Source: Paralithodes platypus (lineage: Eukaryota; Arthropoda; Malacostraca; Decapoda; Lithodidae). From it: a stretch of DNA of 64,000 bases. Under the pieces are notes generated by a model. It was not told where the DNA came from. It searched no databases and saw only the letters and a list, made by a program, of their open reading frames with translations. This document shows positions 19,925 through 30,900 of this stretch, one piece after another. Made by a program: the position numbers and the translations under genes. Within the stretch, counting starts at the first letter, position 1. Each line of letters begins with the position of its first letter. The DNA is taken from contig CM064551.1 in NCBI GenBank assembly GCA_032716605.1, positions 46,428,898 through 46,492,897 on the forward strand, read 5' to 3'.

Positions 19925-20527
19925 CCCGTAAACGGCGGCAAAGCTCATAAGAGGTTTTACTGGGCGACGGCGGCAAAGCTCTTAAGAGGGAGGCCTAAAA
20001 AAAACATTTAAACGGCCCCAGTAGCACTAAAAAAAAAAAAAAAAAATCTTTTTCTCTATACCTCATATCACTCCTCCACATCCCCTCCTTCCCCCTTTTC
20101 CCCTCCCCCTTCAATTATCACCTATTTTCCCTGTTATTCCCTAATTCGTTGGTATGTTTTTGTGCTAACATTAGCAAAATGTGTGGAGGATGTGCTTACG
20201 TGCCTAGCGAGTGTGTTATACAACCGAGTGTGTGAATGAGTAGGCTCAGTGTGGCTTGAGGCCTCGTGGAGGGAGGGGTTGCCTCAATTTTCTCCATAAT
20301 TCATGAATGGGCTGGTCCATCTATATTCGCGATTTTGACCAGAATTTTTTTATTTTCACTTGTTTTATTGTTGTTACAGGTTACTATCTTCATAGTGAAG
20401 GTAAAATAGGCTCATATGAATAAGTAATAACGATATTTATCGTAAAATGACGATTATAGGCCTGAATGGAGCCTATATGCTCGCCCATGGGGACCGGGTT
20501 CAATACCCCCCCCGCGCCGTTTATAGG
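19925..20527 (+). mobile_element. Element C: 603-bp piggyBac-type non-autonomous element
   Basis: TTAA at 19921-19924 and 20528-20531. TIRs are CCCGTAAACGGCG on the left and, inward, CCTATAAACGGCG on the right. Removal with one TTAA rejoins the RT frame. Inside the left end are two iterons (19932-19954 and 19967-19989, period 35), reading ACGGCGGCAAAGCTC(A/T)TAAGAGG; the second contains CTCTTAAGAG, the same palindrome as PB2. It may therefore be a PB2-group derivative. The interior has an A-run near 20030-20046 and a CGAGTGTG-rich stretch but no open frame. Confidence 0.88.
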
Positions 20528-20531
20528 TTAA

Positions 20532-20602
20532 TGGCACTGATCTTTGAAGGTTGGGGCTTTACTCCGTGGATTCCCACATGACCCAAGTAATTTACTTCAT
20601 CT
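20532..20602 (-). pseudogene. Gypsy RT fragment between elements C and D
   Basis: These 71 bp encode the RT segment after the primer-grip region (EVNYLGHVGIHGVKP), in phase with the RT frame on both sides once elements C and D are removed. Two elements thus inserted within about 75 bp of each other. Confidence 0.85.
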
Positions 20603-20958
20603 TTAACCCTTATTTAGCGGGTGGTAAGGTATTTTACACCGTGCCGCCCAGCGGGCATAATCCCGAAATATTCGCTCATTTTCACTCGCCCTAGCGCCGT
20701 TACTATGGCTCCAATGCGAACGAAACGATCATTTTTGGAAAGAGCAACTCTTTGTCTCGCCATATAAGTCTATTATGGATGTTATGAGCGAGTGTGGAGG
20801 GTGTTAAGAGGTGAGGAAGAGGAGGTACTTTTTGGTCTATTTCCCGGGCGCGTTCGGATGCGTTCGCTTTGCCCTGACTTCGGCCTCCCGCGCGTCTACT
20901 ATTCCTTCGGTAATCGGTCTTATTTTTCTCTTATTTCTCCTTATTTCTGTATTCTCTG

Positions 20959-21004
20959 TATTCTCTCTCTCTCTCTCTCTTTCTTTCTCTCTCTCTCACT
21001 CCTC

Positions 21005-21054
<50 letters not shown>

Positions 21055-21098
21055 CGCTCGCTTTCCCTCTCTCGTGCACTCTGTCTCTCTCTCTCTCT
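20959..21098 (+). repeat. (CT)n microsatellite inside element D
   Basis: Long CT runs, interrupted by CTTT, CACTCC and CTGTCTGT, give Leu/Ser-rich artefactual frames. Confidence 0.9.
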
Positions 21099-21665
21099 AT
21101 CATGAGAAATATACCGTACACCCTGGTTATCGTGAGAAATTTACCGAACGCCTGAAAATAATACGCTATAAAATGCTTGCAATCAAACTCTCAAGCAATT
21201 TCAAGGTCACACGCAATTATAAATGTATAGGTAGACCCAGAGAGGAAGAGACAGAAAGAGAGAGAGAGAGTGTCGTGATAATATAACTATTTTTCATATG
21301 TATCATATATATGATAAAATAATATATACGGTACATATGTTCCCCACAATCATATAATGCCAAGCACAAATATTCAATATTTCCTTGTTTGTATTACCGT
21401 AAGAAATTTACCGAACGCCTGAAAATAATACGCTATAAAATGCTTGCAATCAAACTGTCAAGCAATTACAAGGTCACATGCAATTATAAAAAGGTATATT
21501 GTAGACCACAATCTTCGCCAAGCTTCGTTGTTGCTTGTATTATCGTGAGAAATGTACCGTACACCCTGGTTATCGTGAGAAATTTACCGAACGCCTGAAA
21601 TAATACGCTATAAAATGCTTGCAATCAAACTTTCAAGCAATTATAAAATGTAAATTGCAGACCAC
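21099..21665 (+). repeat. Tandem duplications inside element D
   Basis: Three copies of a unit beginning GAGAAATTTACCGAACGCCTG and running through ACGCTATAAAATGCTTGCAA and TCAAGCAATT occur near 21130-21225, 21400-21490 and 21565-21650. A shorter block, GAGAAATRTACCGTACACCC, precedes the first and third. The duplicated order suggests local duplication after the element formed. Confidence 0.8.
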
Positions 21666-21672
21666 CACCTCG

Positions 21673-21966
21673 TCAGGAATTTTGCTCAACGGTCTGTGCA
21701 AAATCAAGCACAACATTTGCGACACGCAAATTATGCTTGGGGTGAAAGCCTATGATCGGCATATTTTCGTCTTCCGAGTCATCCACACTATCAAAACTCT
21801 CACCCAGACCTTCCATGGTTTCATTCAACAGCCTATTAGAAAGTTCTGAAGAGTTCAGCATGATATCTTGTTCCTGGGCGGTGAGCCGGGCGTCATGAGT
21901 AGGGTGGCGCGACGCACTAGGAGTGGCGGCCACCGAATCGGACACGGGCAAATCTTGATCTTCCAT
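21673..21966 (-). pseudogene. Possible remnant of transposase N-terminus in element D
   Basis: A 97-codon minus-strand frame, acidic and Ser/Asp/Glu-rich (ESFDSVDDSEDENMPI), starts 199 bp inside the iteron-bearing end. In PB1, PB2 and PB3 the transposase ATG is 262, 220 and 207 bp from the same end, and its N-terminus is also acidic. I infer a leftover transposase N-terminus after internal deletion. No catalytic motif remains, so the assignment rests on position and composition only. Confidence 0.45.
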
Positions 21967-22168
21967 TACGGCTGCTTGAGGGTTACTGAGTCATGGTCGC
22001 GCAGTGGGGATGTTTGGGTGGGACCTTGTAGTACACCGCCTGACCACCAGGTTTCACTTTCCACCTAAATTAGGGCGGGAATACGCCCACAGACTTTAGT
22101 CGGGCCCCGCCATTTAGTCCAATTTTCTCGATTCGGACTTAAGTCGGGCCCCGATCTTTAAGGGTTAA

Positions 22169-22741
22169 AGAATGAACATTTATCAAGCCGTAGCCTGAGG
22201 GAAGCCTCTCGCAATCTCAGTAAAATGTTTTTGAGATTCTGTAAATGCTCATCCCAAGTCGTGCCTTGGACAACAATGTCGTCCAGGTACACGTGTGCTT
22301 TGGTGCCAATTAAGCCTATTAGTACTTGATTAATGATCCGTTGGAAGCTTGAAGGTGCATCCTTCAATCCAAATGGGAGGACATTATACTCAAAATGTCC
22401 ATCAGGGATAGAGAAAGCTGTTTTCTCTTTGCTTGCTCCGTCAAGGGAATCTGGTGATACCCTCGGCGTAAGTCTAGACAGGTGAAATATTTACTCTTCC
22501 CTAACTGAGCTAGAATCGAGGAGATATTGGGCAAAGGATATCTATCATCTCTAATCAATCTATTTAAGTTGCGGAAATCTAGGCAGAGGCGCAATCCTCC
22601 TTTTTTCACTACAGGAATTAAGGGGTTGTTATAAGGAGATCTCGAAGGGCGTACTATACCCTGTTCAACCAGAGGTTGCACCTGCTCCTTAACTTCCGTT
22701 ACATACTTCTGTGGGATTGTGTACGGTCTCTTGTACACAAT
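22169..22741 (-). pseudogene. Gypsy reverse transcriptase fingers and palm
   Basis: Minus strand. The first frame (22364-22738) has YTIPQKY, the fingers block PYNNPLIPVVKKGGLRLCLD and LDLRRGYHQIPL. The second (22169-22367) has the palm motif YLDD (residues 27-30 from its ATG), followed by HLQNLKNILLRLREASLRL. A frameshift between them, near 22360-22430, destroys the block joining the two. The frame continues past TTAA 22165-22168 into 20602 once element D is removed. RT would copy the element RNA into DNA. Confidence 0.9.
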
Positions 22742-23284
22742 TTAACCTCATCAGAAACTGTTGTTATCTCATGAAAGAAATAAGGGCTTATTGTGAGGGG
22801 CTCATCCTCCATTGAAAATACATCTGGATAGTGTGAAACTATTTCTTTTTAAGCTTCTTTCTCACTGAGGTTCAAACTAGGAAATGACTCAACATGTGCG
22901 CATAGCTTACTCACGCGCTCTTCGTTATCAGTTTCCGCATTAATTACCGCGTTATCATTAATCTCAGACTCGGACTCAGATTCGTCGATTATCTCTATTT
23001 GTTCACTGAAATCTATGTAGCCTAATGAGTAACCAGGCTTAAGTACTATCCAATCAGGACTAGGGTTAACAAAACTAACCAATATTCTATGTTCGGCCTC
23101 TGTTTTCTCTAGTGTCACTAGTCCTGGGCATAAAATTCCAGCTTCGGTAACTCCGTCGTGAGGGGTAAAAATAGCAGAGTCGCACTCATGACAATTTCTA
23201 GCATTTGCGTTCGCATACAATTCGATGATTCCATATGACCAAGGATCTATATCTTTTTGTTCTTCAACTGTGATTTTTCTAGGT
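22742..23284 (-). pseudogene. Gypsy protease-RT linker region
   Basis: Minus strand, open from the PB3 insertion site (23284) to 22849. It contains a Cys pair in NCHECDSA, a GYSLGYIDF segment typical of the end of the protease/linker region, then a Ser/Glu-rich acidic stretch. The frame breaks near 22850 but the same protein appears to continue toward the RT. No DSG/DTG protease active site is visible; it would lie beyond PB3. Confidence 0.65.
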
Positions 23285-23288
23285 TTAA

Positions 23289-23362
23289 CCCTTCCTACCC
23301 GGGCTGCCTTAGGTAAGGACAGCGCGGCTGAAGGGCCGCTACCTGGTATGCCTTACCTAAGG
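23289..23362 (+). repeat. PB3 left end with two subterminal iterons
   Basis: TGCCTTAGGTAAGG (23305-23318) and TGCCTTACCTAAGG (23349-23362), period 44. The 12-bp cores are near-palindromes and reverse complements of each other. Their position matches the paired repeats in PB1 and PB2. Confidence 0.8.
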
Positions 23363-23495
23363 TATTTGCTTGAAAGCGTGCTTTAAATTTTGCGCGGGCA
23401 AATTTTACTTTGCGGGGGCGATCGTAGCGCCACCAAGCCTCAACTACCACGCTTATCAGTTCCTACGTTGCCGCCATTGCGAGCTACAGCAAAAA

Positions 23496-24885
23496 ATGAA
23501 TTCCGACGCGTCCGATACTGTGCAATCTCCCGCGCGTCCCAGTGCTACCCCGCTTGCAACATCTACGCCTCTGCCAACCGAGAAGAAAAAGAAACTAAGG
23601 AAAGTGAAACGTTTGCTAAGTGATAGTGCAATACAACATGAACTTTTCAACCCGGATTTGAGCAGTGGTGAAAGCTCTGTGGACAAACACCTCTATATTC
23701 AGAGTAGAAGTGGGAGCGAAATTTACGATTTTGTGGGATTTGGTGCTGATGACAATGTTGATTTATTTGAGGGGGGTGATAGTAGTGATGATCCTGATGT
23801 GGAAGTGGTGGAGGAAGGTGCTATTGAAGTACCAAGTGTGCTAGAGCCAACCCCTTCGCCTAGTTTCGTAGGTCAGGGTAGGCCTAGGCCTAGCCCTAGC
23901 CCTAGCCCTACGCCAGGACCTTCCCCTTTGCATGCTCGTATGCCCTTGAAAGTGGGTAAATACTTCTATAAACAGTCTTTAGTGAAAAGTGCAGCCAAGA
24001 AAGCATGCAGGGAGGCAGAAAAAGTGAGGGAAGGCGTAGATAGTGAGAGTGACGCCGACCCAGGCCTAGCAACCACCCGCATTCCTTTGTCCCGACGCCT
24101 TGACCCGGGACGCCGGGAGGGCCACCCACAGCCCTCGGCTTCATCTGTCCCTCAGGATGACCAAAGGCCCTCTACAATTGCGCCATTGGCCTCCCACAGT
24201 GTGTCACCACAGGCCCCGCATCGTAGGTCCTTATTTCCTGCGGAAAAGTCCACGGCTAGCCGCAAAAGGAGCCCAAATCCCGAGGCCGAGGCTCCCATTG
24301 CTCAACCTCCAGCAGCTCCACGCCGCCGACGCCCGGTCTATTCTTCACCAGAGTTGTCTCCTGAAGAGGCTGCTGATGACCCCAACATTGCCCCAGATGA
24401 CCTGACGTCGCCTGAGGAAGAGGAAAACGAAGAGGAAGAGGAAGAGGAAGAGGGAGTCCCGACAAGAAGAGTCAAAGGACCTCGAGGTCGTGGACGTGGT
24501 CAGCCTGCCGACGCCGCTGCCCCTGGGCCTGGGCCTGGGCGTGGGCATGCAGGGCGTCCGCCTGGGCATCCGCGTGGCCAAGGGCGTGTACCAGGGCGTC
24601 CAGGGCGTGTGCCTGCTGCAGCTCCACGTCCTCGTCCTCGAGCTGCTGAAATGTTTGTGTGGTCAGATGAGGCGGATTTTGTGCCAGATTTTCCTGCCTT
24701 TGACGAGGTACAACAGGGTTCTGGGGTGTCACCAGCATATCCCTGTGGCCCAAATGCCACCCCAGTGAACTTTTCTGTGGCTTCTACGACAATGAAGTCA
24801 TGGAATACCTTGTCAAAGAGACAAATCACCACCAGGCTATCTGTTCAAACTTTCTTGGCAGGAAGACAAGTGCCAAGATGGTGGC
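23496..24885 (+). pseudogene. PB3 piggyBac transposase, N-terminal part
   Basis: An open frame starts at 23370, but I prefer ATG 23496 (AAAAAATGA). It begins the acidic MNSDASD segment and puts the start 207 bp from the element end, close to PB1 and PB2. The protein is highly acidic, then Pro/Ser/Arg-rich, with a poly-Glu tract (about 24410-24450) and a Gly/Arg/Pro tract. The piggyBac domain begins near WSDEADFVPDFP (about 24660). One T appears to be missing in the T-run near 24770: the domain resumes in another frame with the expected MEYLVKETN. The gap cuts it off before any catalytic Asp. Confidence 0.85.
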
Positions 24886-24985
24886 NNNNNNNNNNNNNNN
24901 NNNNNNNNNNNNNNNNNNNNNNNNNNNNNNNNNNNNNNNNNNNNNNNNNNNNNNNNNNNNNNNNNNNNNNNNNNNNNNNNNNNNN
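24886..24985. other. Assembly gap, 100 N
   Basis: Exactly 100 undetermined bases, which is often a placeholder for unknown length. Whether PB3 and the satellite are truly adjacent is therefore not known. Confidence 0.99.
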
Positions 24986-27900
24986 CTAAAATCACCCTAA
25001 AAACTAGGCTAGTTACGATTAAATTGACAAAATAATATTCTCTCTAAAAATATTTTCAGAGATTGTACACTAAAGTGAATTGGTCTTGTATGGTGGAGAC
25101 ACGAAACTGGATTTAGAGCCTCTATAACTAGGCTATCTACATGAGATGTAGACATATACTGAGCTAAAATCACCCTAAAAACTAGGCTAGTTACGATTAA
25201 ATTGACAAAATAATATTCTCTCTAAAATATTTTCAGAGATTGTACACTAAAGTGAATTGGTCTTGTATGGTGGAGACACGAAACTGGATTTAGAGCCTCT
25301 ATAACTAGGCTATCTACATGAGATGTAGACATATAACTGAGCTAAAATCACCCTAAAAACTAGGCTAGTTACGATTAAATTGACAAAATAATATTCTCTC
25401 TAAAAATATTTTCAGAGATTGTACACTAAAGTGAATTGGTCTTGTATGGTGGAGACACGAAACTGGATTTAGAGCCTCTATAACTAGGCTATCTACATGA
25501 GATGTAGACATATAACTGAGCTAAAATCACCCTAAAAACTAGGCTAGTTACGATTAAATTGACAAAATAATATTCTCTCTAAAAATATTTTCAGAGATTG
25601 TACACTAAAGTGAATTGGTCTTGTATGGTGGAGACACGAAACTGGATTTAGAGCCTCTATAACTAGGCTATCTACATGAGATGTAGACATATAACTGAGC
25701 TAAAATCACCCTAAAAACTAGGCTAGTTACGATTAAATTGACAAAATAATATTCTCTCTAAAAATATTTTCAGAGATTGTACACTAAAGTGAATTGGTCT
25801 TGTATGGTGGAGACACGAAACTGGATTTAGAGCCTCTATAACTAGGCTATCTACATGAGATGTAGACATATAATAGAGCTAAAATCACCCTAAAAACTAG
25901 GCTAGTTACGATTAAATTGACAAAATAATATTCTCTCTAAAAATATTTTCAGAGATTGTACACTAAAGTGAATTGGTCTTGTATGGTGGAGACACGAAAC
26001 TGGATTTAGAGCCTCTATAACTAGGCTATCTACATGAGATGTAGACATATAACTGAGCTAAAATCACCCTAAAAACTAGGCTAGTTACGATTAAATTGAC
26101 AAAATAATATTCTCTCTAAAAATATTTTCAGAGATTGTACACTAAAGTGAATTGGTCTTGTATGGTGGAGACACGAAACTGGATTTAGAGCCTCTATAAC
26201 TAGGCTATCTACATGAGATGTAGACATATAACTGAGCTAAAATCACCCTAAAAACTAGGCTAGTTACGATTAAATTGACAAAATAATATTCTCTCTAAAA
26301 ATATTTTCAGAGATTGTACACTAAAGTGAATTGGTCTTGTATGGTGGAGACACGAAACTGGATTTAGAGCCTCTATAACTAGGCTATCTACATGAGATGT
26401 AGACATATAACTGAGCTAAAATCACCCTAAAAACTAGGCTAGTTACGATTAAATTGACAAAATAATATTCTCTCTAAAAATATTTTCAGAGATTGTACAC
26501 TAAAGTGAATTGGTCTTGTATGGTGGAGACACGAAACTGGATTTAGAGCCTCTATAACTAGGCTATCTACATGAGATGTAGACATATAACTGAGCTAAAA
26601 TCACCCTAAAAACTAGGCTAGTTACGATTAAATTGACAAAATAATATTCTCTCTAAAAATATTTTCAGAGATTGTACACTAAAGTGAATTGGTCTTGTAT
26701 GGTGGAGACACGAAACTGGATTTAGAGCCTCTATAACTAGGCTATCTACATGAGATGTAGACATATAACTGAGCTAAAATCACCCTAAAAACTAGGCTAG
26801 TTACGATTAAATTGACAAAATAATATTCTCTCTAAAAATATTTTCAGAGATTGTACACTAAAGTGAATTGGTCTTGTATGGTGGAGACACGAAACTGGAT
26901 TTAGAGCCTCTATAACTAGGCTATCTACATGAGATGTAGACATATAATAGAGCTAAAATCACCCTAAAAACTAGGCTAGTTACGATTAAATTGACAAAAT
27001 AATATTCTCTCTAAAAATATTTTCAGAGATTGTACACTAAAGTGAATTGGTCTTGTATGGTGGAGACACGAAACTGGATTTAGAGCCTCTATAACTAGGC
27101 TATCTACATGAGATGTAGACATATAACAGAGCTAAAATCACCCTAAAAACTAGGCTAGTTACGATTAAATTGACAAAATAATATTCTCTCTAAAAATATT
27201 TTCAGAGATTGTACACTAAAGTGAATTGGTCTTGTATGGTGGAGACACGAAACTGGATTTAGAGCCTCTATAACTAGGCTATCTACATGAGATGTAGACA
27301 TATAATAGAGCTAAAATCACCCTAAAAACTAGGCTAGTTACGATTAAATTGACAAAATAATATTCTCTCTAAAAATATTTTCAGAGATTGTACACTAAAG
27401 TGAATTGGTCTTGTATGGTGGAGACACGAAACTGGATTTAGAGCCTCTATAACTAGGCTATCTACATGAGATGTAGACATATAACTGAGCTAAAATCACC
27501 CTAAAAACTAGGCTAGTTACGATTAAATTGACAAAATAATATTCTCTCTAAAAATATTTTCAGAGATTGTACACTAAAGTGAATTGGTCTTGTATGGTGG
27601 AGACACGAAACTGGATTTAGAGCCTCTATAACTAGGCTATCTACATGAGATGTAGACATATAATAGAGCTAAAATCACCCTAAAAACTAGGCTAGTTACG
27701 ATTAAATTGACAAAATAATATTCTCTCTAAAAATATTTTCAGAGATTGTACACTAAAGTGAATTGGTCTTGTATGGTGGAGACACGAAACTGGATTTAGA
27801 GCCTCTATAACTAGGCTATCTACATGAGATGTAGACATATAATAGAGCTAAAATCACCCTAAAAACTAGGCTAGTTACGATTAAATTGACAAAATAATAT

Positions 27901-30900
27901 TCTCTCTAAAAATATTTTCAGAGATTGTACACTAAAGTGAATTGGTCTTGTATGGTGGAGACACGAAACTGGATTTAGAGCCTCTATAACTAGGCTATCT
28001 ACATGAGATGTAGACATATAACTGAGCTAAAATCACCCTAAAAACTAGGCTAGTTACGATTAAATTGACAAAATAATATTCTCTCTAAAAATATTTTCAG
28101 AGATTGTACACTAAAGTGAATTGGTCTTGTATGGTGGAGACACGAAACTGGATTTAGAGCCTCTATAACTAGGCTATCTACATGAGATGTAGACATATAA
28201 TAGAGCTAAAATCACCCTAAAAACTAGGCTAGTTACGATTAAATTGACAAAATAATATTCTCTCTAAAAATATTTTCAGAGATTGTACACTAAAGTGAAT
28301 TGGTCTTGTATGGTGGAGACACGAAACTGGATTTAGAGCCTCTATAACTAGGCTATCTACATGAGATGTAGACATATAACTGAGCTAAAATCACCCTAAA
28401 AACTAGGCTAGTTACGATTAAATTGACAAAATAATATTCTCTCTAAAAATATTTTCAGAGATTGTACACTAAAGTGAATTGGTCTTGTATGGTGGAGACA
28501 CGAAACTGGATTTAGAGCCTCTATAACTAGGCTATCTACATGAGATGTAGACATATAACTGAGCTAAAATCACCCTAAAAACTAGGCTAGTTACGATTAA
28601 ATTGACAAAATAATATTCTCTCTAAAAATATTTTCAGAGATTGTACACTAAAGTGAATTGGTCTTGTATGGTGGAGACACGAAACTGGATTTAGAGCCTC
28701 TATAACTAGGCTATCTACATGAGATGTAGACATATAACTGAGCTAAAATCACCCTAAAAACTAGGCTAGTTACGATTAAATTGACAAAATAATATTCTCT
28801 CTAAAAATATTTTCAGAGATTGTACACTAAAGTGAATTGGTCTTGTATGGTGGAGACACGAAACTGGATTTAGAGCCTCTATAACTAGGCTATCTACATG
28901 AGATGTAGACATATAACTGAGCTAAAATCACCCTAAAAACTAGGCTAGTTACGATTAAATTGACAAAATAATATTCTCTCTAAAAATATTTTCAGAGATT
29001 GTACACTAAAGTGAATTGGTCTTGTATGGTGGAGACACGAAACTGGATTTAGAGCCTCTATAACTAGGCTATCTACATGAGATGTAGACATATAACTGAG
29101 CTAAAATCACCCTAAAAACTAGGCTAGTTACGATTAAATTGACAAAATAATATTCTCTCTAAAAATATTTTCAGAGATTGTACACTAAAGTGAATTGGTC
29201 TTGTATGGTGGAGACACGAAACTGGATTTAGAGCCTCTATAACTAGGCTATCTACATGAGATGTAGACATATAACTGAGCTAAAATCACCCTAAAAACTA
29301 GGCTAGTTACGATTAAATTGACAAAATAATATTCTCTCTAAAAATATTTTCAGAGATTGTACACTAAAGTGAATTGGTCTTGTATGGTGGAGACACGAAA
29401 CTGGATTTAGAGCCTCTATAACTAGGCTATCTACATGAGATGTAGACATATAACTGAGCTAAAATCACCCTAAAAACTAGGCTAGTTACGATTAAATTGA
29501 CAAAATAATATTCTCTCTAAAAATATTTTCAGAGATTGTACACTAAAGTGAATTGGTCTTGTATGGTGGAGACACGAAACTGGATTTAGAGCCTCTATAA
29601 CTAGGCTATCTACATGAGATGTAGACATATAATAAAGCTAAAATCACCCTAAAAACTAGGCTAGTTACGATTAAATTGACAAAATAATATTCTCTCTAAA
29701 AATATTTTCAGAGATTGTACACTAAAGTGAATTGGTCTTGTATGGTGGAGACACGAAACTGGATTTAGAGCCTCTATAACTAGGCTATCTACATGAGATG
29801 TAGACATATAACTGAGCTAAAATCACCCTAAAAACTAGGCTAGTTACGATTAAATTGACAAAATAATATTCTCTCTAAAAATATTTTCAGAGATTGTACA
29901 CTAAAGTGAATTGGTCTTGTATGGTGGAGACACGAAACTGGATTTAGAGCCTCTATAACTAGGCTATCTACATGAGATGTAGACATATAACTGAGCTAAA
30001 ATCACCCTAAAAACTAGGCTAGTTACGATTAAATTGACAAAATAATATTCTCTCTAAAAATATTTTCAGAGATTGTACACTAAAGTGAATTGGTCTTGTA
30101 TGGTGGAGACACGAAACTGGATTTAGAGCCTCTATAACTAGGCTATCTACATGAGATGTAGACATATAACTGAGCTAAAATCACCCTAAAAACTAGGCTA
30201 GTTACGATTAAATTGACAAAATAATATTCTCTCTAAAAATATTTTCAGAGATTGTACACTAAAGTGAATTGGTCTTGTATGGTGGAGACACGAAACTGGA
30301 TTTAGAGCCTCTATAACTAGGCTATCTACATGAGATGTAGACATATAACTGAGCTAAAATCACCCTAAAAACTAGGCTAGTTACGATTAAATTGACAAAA
30401 TAATATTCTCTCTAAAAATATTTTCAGAGATTGTACACTAAAGTGAATTGGTCTTGTATGGTGGAGACACGAAACTGGATTTAGAGCCTCTATAACTAGG
30501 CTATCTACATGAGATGTAGACATATAACTGAGCTAAAATCACCCTAAAAACTAGGCTAGTTACGATTAAATTGACAAAATAATATTCTCTCTAAAAATAT
30601 TTTCAGAGATTGTACACTAAAGTGAATTGGTCTTGTATGGTGGAGACACGAAACTGGATTTAGAGCCTCTATAACTAGGCTATCTACATGAGATGTAGAC
30701 ATATAACTGAGCTAAAATCACCCTAAAAACTAGGCTAGTTACGATTAAATTGACAAAATAATATTCTCTCTAAAAATATTTTCAGAGATTGTACACTAAA
30801 GTGAATTGGTCTTGTATGGTGGAGACACGAAACTGGATTTAGAGCCTCTATAACTAGGCTATCTACATGAGATGTAGACATATAACTGAGCTAAAATCAC

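Larger units (their letters stand above)
20607..22164 (-). mobile_element. Element D: 1.56-kb piggyBac-type deletion derivative
   Basis: TTAA at 20603-20606 and 22165-22168. The ends read inward CCCTTATTTAGCGGG (left) and CCCTTAAAGATCGGGG (right). Removal rejoins RT in phase. The right end has two iterons (22092-22109 and 22136-22153, period 44), GACTT(T/A)AGTCGGGCCCCG; the second contains the palindrome GACTTAAGTC. A short antisense acidic frame starts about 200 bp inside this end, as the transposase does in PB1-PB3. The interior carries tandem repeats and a (CT)n tract. Confidence 0.85.
9076..23284 (-). mobile_element. Gypsy/errantivirus-like retroelement with pol and env, multiply interrupted
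   Basis: Read on the minus strand from 23284 to about 9076, the order is protease-RT linker, reverse transcriptase, RNase H, integrase with GPF motif, then env. This order, with an env after integrase, fits an errantivirus-like Ty3/Gypsy element. Gag, the protease active site and the 5' LTR are not visible: the element is cut at 23285 by PB3, which runs into a gap. Six TTAA insertions break it. Several frameshifts and at least one in-frame stop (about 17531) add to the damage. It is an inactive relic. Confidence 0.85.
23289..24885 (+). mobile_element. PB3: piggyBac-family element, 5' part, runs into gap
   Basis: TTAA at 23285-23288 is followed by CCCTTCCTACCCGGGCTGCC, a CCC-starting end like the others. 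It interrupts the Gypsy pol frame. The sequence stops at the N gap, so the right end and its TTAA are not seen. It encodes the N-terminal part of a transposase. Confidence 0.82.

Noticed and set aside
24800..25000. PB3 and satellite as one continuous junction
   Set aside because: The 100-N gap separates them, so adjacency and distance are unknown.
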